Source: Exophiala sp. HKRS030 (taxonomy: Eukaryota > Ascomycota > Eurotiomycetes > Chaetothyriales > Herpotrichiellaceae). From it: a DNA stretch of 64,000 nt. Shown here one piece after another: positions 57,699-64,000 of this stretch. The stretch lies in assembly GCA_023897205.1 (NCBI GenBank), contig JAHWDD010000005.1:3100001-3164000 (forward strand), read 5' to 3'. The notes under the pieces are model-generated. The model saw nothing but the letters and a program-made list of their open reading frames with translations, made no database searches and had not been told where the DNA came from. Position 1 is the first letter of the stretch; the number at the start of each line of letters is the position of its first letter. A program made the translations under genes and the position numbers.

Positions 57699-59154
57699 AT
57701 GGCTGTACATGGACACACCTTGGTGGTGAACGGGGGAGTAGGAGGCGATCTCTCGTACCATGAGAAATTGAATTCCGACCCGGATCGTCTCAAATTCGCG
57801 TATGTTAGGCCATTCAGCCGGCGGTAGGAACGATAGGCCAAGTATGTTGACACGAGCAACAGTTACTGGGTACCAAATGTCTCTGGTGGTCTGGTCATCT
57901 CGAAGATTCCACAACGAACAAACTGGACGCTCGATGCGAACATTGGTTACGCTCGCACTGCTGAGAAAGTTGGGTTCGAATATGCTCTATCGCAGATCCG
58001 CTTCATGGCGGGCTATGGTGCCGATCATCAGCACGAATCGGTGTCATTCTCGCAGGCTTTGCTTCACTTCACATCCAAGCTTAATGTGATTGCGGCACTC
58101 CTACCAGGCCCGTGGAATCCCGCGGTGGCTGCCAAACAAATCGCGAGTATAGATCATTATTCTAATGGGTGGGTGATACGTTTAATGTCCATTCCGTTCG
58201 AAAGCATTAGTGTTGATCAGAGGCAGACGAATCTCTGTGAATGTAGTATCAGGATGGTTCAAGGCCGAGTTTCTGAGTATCGGACAGTGGTGGTTGGACC
58301 ACGCGGAAAGATATCGGTGAGAAGACAGAGACTTGCCAGGTTTCATAACTGATATCTTTCAAGGCGTAGTCGTGAGTTTATACAATGCTTGAAAGGGATT
58401 TGGACCGAGGAGAAGTTTACTTTCAAGGGCGACTTTTATCAGGTGCGTGATATGGAAATCTCGACCAGTCACTGACCTCGACAAAGTTCCATGATTACCC
58501 GCTTCATCCCAAGCCAATATCGCGCGAAGGACGTCCTCACCCTGAGATCTTCCAGGGTGGAAACTCCATCGACGCTCGAGAAAACGCTGCAGTAGCCTCC
58601 GACTACTACTTCATGAATGGTAATACCCTTGAAGGTTTCCAATCTCAGATCAAAGACGTACGCGAAAGAGCAGAACGAGAAGGACGCCTCAACGAAGTTA
58701 AATTCGCACTCAACGGGTTCGTCATTGCACGAGAGACTGAGGAGGAGGCTATTCGCGTTCTCCAAGAGATACAAGGCAAAGCCAATGTGGATGCCGTTGA
58801 AGGATTTCGAGAACAAGTCCAAAATGCTGGTGCGAGCACTTCGAACAAGACGGGAATGTGGGCAAATTCCAAGTTTGAGGATTTGGTACAGTACAACGAC
58901 GGTTTCAAAACGAAACTGATTGGAACGCCCGAGCAGATCAGTGAACGTATTCTGCTGCTCAAAAGCTTGGGGTGTCGATCCTATTGGTTGCCTTCCTCCA
59001 TTACGACGACGAGATTCAGCAATTTGGGGACCAGATCCTTTCGCTCGTAAGGAAGAAAGAAGCGGTAGGAAGAGGTAAAGACGAAGCTTATGAGATTAGC
59101 TTGACCGGTGATGTTTACCGTGAGAGGAAATCTGAGGGTAAACCTGCAGAGTAA
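57699..59154 (+). CDS. FMN-dependent luciferase-like monooxygenase (dimethyl-sulfide/alkanesulfonate type), one frame break
   Basis: Exons 57699-57799, 57863-58168, 58227-58316, 58364-58442 and 58487-59154; phases agree throughout. With one G added in the GGGG at 58969-58972 the product is 414 residues. The family signature is strong: YWVPNVSGGLVISKIPQRT, FEYALSQIRFMAGYGADHQH, LLPGPWNPAVAAKQIASIDH, NGRISVNVVSGWFKAEFLS, HPEIFQGGNSIDARENAA. After the break the frame continues LLVAFLHYDDEIQQFGDQIL. Enzymes of this group use reduced flavin and O2 on small organosulfur or amine compounds; DmoA and SsuD-like relatives are the named examples. A separate flavin reductase would be needed and none is in the window. 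It is convergent with an FMO gene. Confidence 0.9.
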
Positions 59155-59240
59155 AACGTAATGTGATTTGGAATGTTTATCTCGAGGGACTACCAACAAG
59201 AACACAATCTAGGTATGGTACAATGAAAAAGACATCTATC

Positions 59241-60794
59241 TCAGATGTTTGCCTGGAGCTGAGATTCAGCCCAGTCATTCTTCTTCAACTGCTGCTCCGC
59301 TCGTCGATTCAGTTCCTGCCACATGGCTATCCGTTTAAGATGCGCTGCGTCAAAATTCTCGCGCCATTTCCTGTCGAATTTGGGTAGCACCCTTCCACTT
59401 TCTCCCTCCTTTGGATCGCCAGCTAATTGTCGTACCTCTTCAAAATATTCCTCGAATTTGGGGTAGAGAGCAGTAAAAGGAACACCATCGCCCTTCTCTT
59501 CAATGCGCTGACGTTCCCATTCCTTTTGGTCTTCGATAGGTGGCAGTTGGACACGACCTGCCAGAAATCTTGCGGCTAGGACGGCCTGCCATTCGAAAAC
59601 TTTGAATGTAAAGCCTGCGGCAATTGCTCCGACGAAGACCAAGGTAGGGTCTGACATGTAGAAAACATGTTGATATAGTCCCGGAATTCGGTTGTTGCGA
59701 ATCGTGATCTGCGGTAGGTAATGCCGTGTCCAAGAGTAACCAGTGCCCAAAATGATGTGCTCGACATTTTCCACCTGTGTTCCATCTTCAAAGACAACTG
59801 TCCGGCCATCGACGTGAGATATAGGTGGGTGTCGTACGATATGTGGATTTTGGAACGCCCAGTCCCCGAAGTACGGGTGATACCTACCGCGCACCACACA
59901 ATGTAATGGCGATTCTGCCACACCTGCCAATGCTGCTGCAATATCCGGACCCGAGATCGATGCTCCTACAACCACAACTCGCTATGGAGCCTAGTCAGCC
60001 TGTTCGAAGTGATAATTCAGGAATACATACCTTGCCTCTGTATTTGTCCTCGCTTCGAAAGGATTTCGTATGCTCGACACACCCGGGATAAGCTTCAGCG
60101 AACTCCGCCAGACCTTTAATGTTTGGGATATAGGGCACGTTGTAGTGGCCCGACGCATCAATCACAGCGTCAAACTCTTCGTTCCACCAATAGTCCTGTT
60201 CACCTGACTGCCTCCTCAGAGTAAGAACCCACTTCGACTCTTTCCAAACGCGCTCAACAGTAGTATTGTACTGGACGAGATTCTCATAGCCATTCCGATT
60301 TACGAGGTCCTCGAGATACTGCTGAATCACAGTATGGTGGCGAAAAGGAGTGTCTAAACCATGTCGCTGGATTGATCGTGCACTACGTTTTTCCGGGATC
60401 GGTTCCTGAGAGAATTGCATTGCTTCTGCAGCTATGTTGGTCTCTAGCAACGGGTAAATCGAAGTGTCTGAGAAGCGATATTTTGTAGATCGCGGCGTCC
60501 ATGCTGGAAGAGTGGTGGGAGGTTGAAGTGGCTCATCAGCCGTCCGATCTGCTAGCTTCTGGAAGTCGGGCAATTGCTGAATGTGGTCTTCTGGGTCGGG
60601 GATCCTGGGAAACGACTCAGATTCTCCAAATGGATATTGTGTCAGTAGAGGGCAACAAACCAGCATCCTCCAGGCTTCTCGCGTCTTTCAAAAACTCTGA
60701 TTCTATCAAAGGTTCCTTCGCGGACTAGAGCATCGATAGTAATGGCACCTGCTGGCCCGCATCCTATGACAGCGACAGATCTGACGATACTCAT
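59241..60794 (-). CDS. FAD/NADPH-dependent FMO-type monooxygenase
   Basis: Exons 60661-60794, 60031-60604 and 59241-59981; introns of 56 and 49 nt, phases 2 and 0, giving 482 residues. I start at MSIVRSVAVIG; the frame stays open 37 codons upstream but the FAD fold begins at this Met. FAD site: VAVIGCGPAGAITIDALV, then FERREKPGGCW. NADPH site: RVVVVGASISGPDIAAALAG. FMO-type ATGY-like motif: EHIILGTGYSWTRHYLP. SIQRHGLDTPFRHHTVIQQY lies between them. Such enzymes oxidise soft nucleophiles, sulfur or nitrogen, using NADPH and O2, and are often ER-associated, though no C-terminal anchor is visible here. The 3' ends of this gene and the luciferase-like gene lie 86 bp apart. Confidence 0.92.
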
Positions 60795-61766
60795 ACTAAA
60801 GAAACTTGTTGGACCAAACTCAGAACCCTCCAGAGATGAATTTCGGGCGTAGGACGAGATAATAGAGTTGTAGATGTGATATGGCCTTATCAAGTTACCA
60901 CCCACTCGTCCGAGCCAGCCTTTTATCTTTGCATGACAGTGGGACTAAGCAGCCACTAAGGCTTCGCGAGGTTGAAATCATCATTAATTATGGACCACCA
61001 GATCGTTATACGCGGCGGTCGCAGCATCGCGTACTTCGTAAGTAAATTCCTCCATTTTCTCCAAGTTCGAAGCGCGTGTTTAGTAACGAAAAGTTCATCG
61101 ATGTAACGTCGAAGTGCTGAGCACGTGGGATATTATGTGAGGTTCGTCAGCGGGGCAATACTTTGATTTCCAGTTGTCATGCAGCAAATTTTGCTGCTGC
61201 GCAACATGTGCGCATTGCGCCATTTCCGAGTATAACCGGTAGCCGGATCATGATCAAAGTCTTAAGTTTTATATCTATTGGGGCATATCAGGAGATCGGA
61301 CGAAAGAAGACAAAATTTTTTCGTTTTCGATGGAAATACTTAGTCCAATTTGGCATTCGTCAGCCTCAGTGGAACTTGCGACGTATGAGTATCCCAGCGT
61401 TTAAGTGTTTCAACAGGATTTGATGCACTTCCCACGCCCTTCGTATGTCACTTGCAACTTCTTCTCCTTTCCTTCGAAAAGGACATTTGTCGAAGTTGTG
61501 GTTATCCAAGGAATGTTCAGAGCTTTGTTTCACATTAGTCTTACCTAACGAAAAGCCCTGAGTGGGATGTCGTTGCCTGCACAAGATCTCTGATGGTAAA
61601 ATTTGCATTCTGAATCTAAAACGATGGAAAAGGCCCAATGGTCAGGCTGGTCGGACAATATTACAGGCTCATCATTTAGAAGAACAAGAATAGACCCAGT
61701 ATCGCAGGATCGAACTCTTGACAACACAGCATTTCCTGAGAATTCCCCATGAAATCACTGGAATAG
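60795..61766. promoter_or_regulatory. Promoter region of FMO gene, 3' flank of methyltransferase
   Basis: About 970 bp between two minus-strand genes. CACGTG lies at 61122-61127, about 330 bases upstream of the FMO start. No gene-like ORF seen. Confidence 0.35.
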
Positions 61767-62728
61767 CTATAAGGAATGCCTCCCGCCTCCTTTGTCGCCT
61801 TTGAGCCCGTGCGCGAGTTGTTCGATGTGCTCGCACCCAATACCACAGCAACCACCTATAATATTTGCGCCTTCTCCTACCCATTCACGAGCGAAATCAG
61901 TGTAGACTTTGTTCGTTAAATCTGCTCTTGTTGGGCTGATCCCCTCGTTTGCAGCTGTCGAATCTGATTTAGGCTCGAACGCATTAGCGTATACGCCGAG
62001 TGGAATATCAGAGCCATGCTGCACAAAGACGGCTTTTACATCGCGAATTGCGGGTGCCATGAACTCAGGTCGGCTGCAGTTGAACAGGAGGCTTTTTGTA
62101 TCCGATTTCAACGCCCAAAGTGCTGCGTTCGTGACAAGTTCTCCAGAACGCAGGCGGGCGGGACTTTGATTGCATTCAGCAAATGTAGCTTCCTCTCTAT
62201 CTTCCAGCGTAAATGAGATCCAGAACGGCTTTCCCGTCTCTCTGACGGCCGTCCGTACTGCCTCACCTTCAGCTATGAGGCTTAACGTCTCGCCCAGCCA
62301 AAGATCAACATATGGTGCCAAACCGCGGACGAGAACACTCAGATACTCTTGCACTGTTGCTCCATCGTACAGAGAGGGCTCATAACTGCCAAAGATTGGC
62401 GGTAAGCATCCAGCGACCAAAATCCTACGGCCACTCCTTGCCATTTCTTCGTCTGCAGCTTCTCGAGCCAATCGCCCTGCGAGCGCTGCCAACTGCTCTC
62501 CATGTTCTTTAAAGCGTTCTGCGCCTATGTGGAACGGGACCAATGCGTAAGAATTGGTGGTGAGCACATCTGCACCGGCTACGGCAAATTCATGGTGAAC
62601 TTGTTTAACGAAATGCGGAGCCTCAAGAAGCGCACGTGCCGTCCATTCTGGTTGTTCGAATGGGGCACCCAGACGTATCAATTCCCGGGACATGCCCCAT
62701 CAAGAATGACGATGTCTGATTGTGGCAT
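61767..62728 (-). CDS. Homocysteine S-methyltransferase, frame-broken near the start
   Basis: The uninterrupted frame from 62693 gives 308 residues but lacks the first strand of the barrel. A start at 62728 reads MPQSDIVILDG and then loses frame at a run of four G on the minus strand (62695-62698); one more G gives LDGGMSRELIRLGAPF, the conserved start, and 320 residues in all. Zinc-binding cysteines are present: NCSRPEF in the middle and IIGGCCGIGCEHI near the end. Other marks are GADVLTTNSYALVPFHI and VAGCLPPIFGSYEPSLY. The enzyme moves a methyl group from S-methylmethionine or another sulfonium donor to homocysteine, making methionine. Its neighbours are two monooxygenases of types that can act on organosulfur compounds. 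Confidence 0.92.
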
Positions 62729-63448
62729 TGTAGATGACCGTTGTAGAAATATTGGGTTGAAACCTACAGACATTAATAGCCAAGTTGGTGGGGAGATGGG
62801 TAGGAGTGAGAAGACCCTGGTTTCGTCTGGTTAAAGATTGGAGCTTTTCAACCAGCGAGCATTGAATCCTTTCCACCACGCTGACAACGCTCGAAAGTAG
62901 GATCGCCGCAGAAATCGTAATGGACAAATTGATTATTCGTTCAAACTAGGGAAATGAGTGACTAGGAAATCATCAATTGCACAACATACAGACTGTACGA
63001 CAAACTGTCGTGAACAAGATAGCATACAAAAGGAGGACGGCCACGATCAGTACCAACAAAGGTGGCCTGCGCATCCGCATCCGTGGAACAATTTAAAAGA
63101 CAAAAAAGCAAGGGGGTGATGTAAGCCTTGGCATCAGACAAACCGCCAAGGACGACTTGTGTATGCCGTCCTTCCCTGAACAATTCAATCCTCCATTCTC
63201 ATGCTCATTAAAACCCCAGGTCTCACACCATCTATTGAGCAATCTCAATGAGTGCAATGAATGCCTCGAAGCTTCTTGGGACTTCTGCACGACCATCGGC
63301 TCTTGAGTCTTTCTTTGAGAGAAGATAATCTTGACGAGGAGTGCTGGGCACGTACATCGTCATTGCGGCATTCTTCTGAACAGAATCAACCACAAGCAAC
63401 ATACAAGTCGTTGGTGCCAGTTGGTGTGATTTTGAGAGTGATCCGAGC
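62729..63448. other. Intergenic region, promoter of methyltransferase gene
   Basis: 720 bp between two minus-strand genes. Short ORFs only; nothing recognisable. Confidence 0.45.
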
Positions 63449-64000
63449 TCATCCGGCGGAGAGCTTACGTGCATTCTCAGGACTTAGCCAGTGAAGATGG
63501 CTGAAGAAAGCGGTCAACAAGACCGGTTGTGCCCCGAGCACCACTTCCATTTCCAATGTCGTTCCGATGGCACTCAACTGATTGCGATTTCGTGCTGAGA
63601 CGATGCGACTGTAGCTTTCCCAGATATGTGGCTTGTCGATGTGCAGATACTTTACAAGTTCGCCAAAACGATATACCATGCTTCGAGCCATCTGGTCGTC
63701 TTTCGGCTGAGGATCGTCGCGGAATCCACATCGAATCATGACTCTCTCTGGCACTGTGTCCGGCAAGAAGTGGCCATACAATTGCAGAAGATCTGGCTTG
63801 TCGCAGAGCAGAGCAGCACCGTAAATCACCATGTGTGAGAGAGATGTCTTCTCCTTGCTACGCAGCATGTCGTGGAAGCATTGAACGATCTGCGGCTTTG
63901 ACTTGTAAGCCGAGTTCAGCGTGACCAAGAAAGCCTGGGCCTTTTCGGGCGTTCGCTGGTCACTGGTCCCGCGTGGAGGAGTATATGCCTCGGGATGAAA
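63449..64000 (-). CDS. C-terminal part of an unknown protein, cut by window edge
   Basis: The minus-strand frame is open from the right edge to a stop at 63449, so the start lies outside the window; 183 codons are visible. The sequence has a pattern reminiscent of a paired amphipathic helix: QAFLVTLNSAYKSKPQIVQC, then DKPDLLQLYGHFLPDTVPER, with the long-helix/loop/FLP arrangement seen in Sin3-type PAH domains. The next part, MARSMVYRFGELVKYLHIDK and TLEMEVVLGAQPVLL, is not recognised. The PAH comparison is tentative and could be chance. No frame break or intron is apparent in the visible part. Confidence 0.6.
   Translation of the reverse strand, partial: FHPEAYTPPRGTSDQRTPEKAQAFLVTLNSAYKSKPQIVQCFHDMLRSKEKTSLSHMVIYGAALLCDKPDLLQLYGHFLPDTVPERVMIRCGFRDDPQPKDDQMARSMVYRFGELVKYLHIDKPHIWESYSRIVSARNRNQLSAIGTTLEMEVVLGAQPVLLTAFFSHLHWLSPENARKLSAG

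Noticed and set aside
57601..61127. CACGTG cores as proven sulfur-regulon sites
   Set aside because: The hexamer also occurs in coding sequence and elsewhere in the window at about chance frequency, so it is only weak support.
61690..61725. tRNA gene suggested by a GTTCGATCC B-box-like sequence on the minus strand
   Set aside because: The flanks do not form a T-stem or acceptor stem and no A-box lies at the right distance.

Overview
This window is nuclear DNA from a filamentous ascomycete (Pezizomycotina). The evidence is genes split by short GT-AG introns of about 47-65 nt, fungal-type housekeeping proteins (EAF1, MAK11, URI/Bud27, TFB3, eIF3m, clathrin heavy chain, pyruvate carboxylase, URA6-type kinase) and two HET-domain genes. 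I lean towards a Eurotiomycete- or Dothideomycete-like fungus, but the sequence alone does not settle the class. I found no convincing tRNA, rRNA, transposon or CRISPR array.

Layout. 0-8 kb: a HET-domain gene, an unknown basic protein, an SRPK-like kinase, a small protein with an N-myristoylation-type start, and a glucose-6-phosphate 1-epimerase. 8-15 kb: two long low-complexity proteins (one with an AT-hook-like start and a C-terminal membrane segment) and a GNAT acetyltransferase. 16-20 kb: a 14-TM MFS exporter and a seven-exon FAD monooxygenase in tandem on the minus strand, a likely functional pair. 20-41 kb: a housekeeping block with URI/Bud27 and TFB3 (divergent), eIF3m, EAF1 and MAK11 (divergent), UMP/CMP kinase and clathrin heavy chain (divergent). 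43-48 kb: pyruvate carboxylase. 50-53 kb: a 104-residue protein and an L-serine/threonine dehydratase. 54-63 kb: a second HET gene, an FMN-dependent (luciferase-like) monooxygenase, an FAD/NADPH FMO and a homocysteine S-methyltransferase, which together suggest organosulfur metabolism. The right edge cuts a minus-strand gene.

Two things stand out. First, ten frame breaks in otherwise well-conserved genes (six in EAF1; one each in eIF3m, pyruvate carboxylase, the luciferase-like monooxygenase and the homocysteine methyltransferase) are all of one type: one base too few, nearly always in a C/G run, with no nonsense codons otherwise. Homopolymer under-calling in the assembly is the simplest explanation; genuine slippage is a less likely alternative. 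Second, pyruvate carboxylase needs a 5-nt microexon, followed by a 1225-nt intron made partly of decayed repeats, in a locus where most introns are about 50 nt.

Exon joints were worked out by eye from splice signals, reading phase and conserved protein context. I see no clearly new multi-gene system; the 57.7-62.7 kb sulfur-themed group is the best candidate for follow-up.
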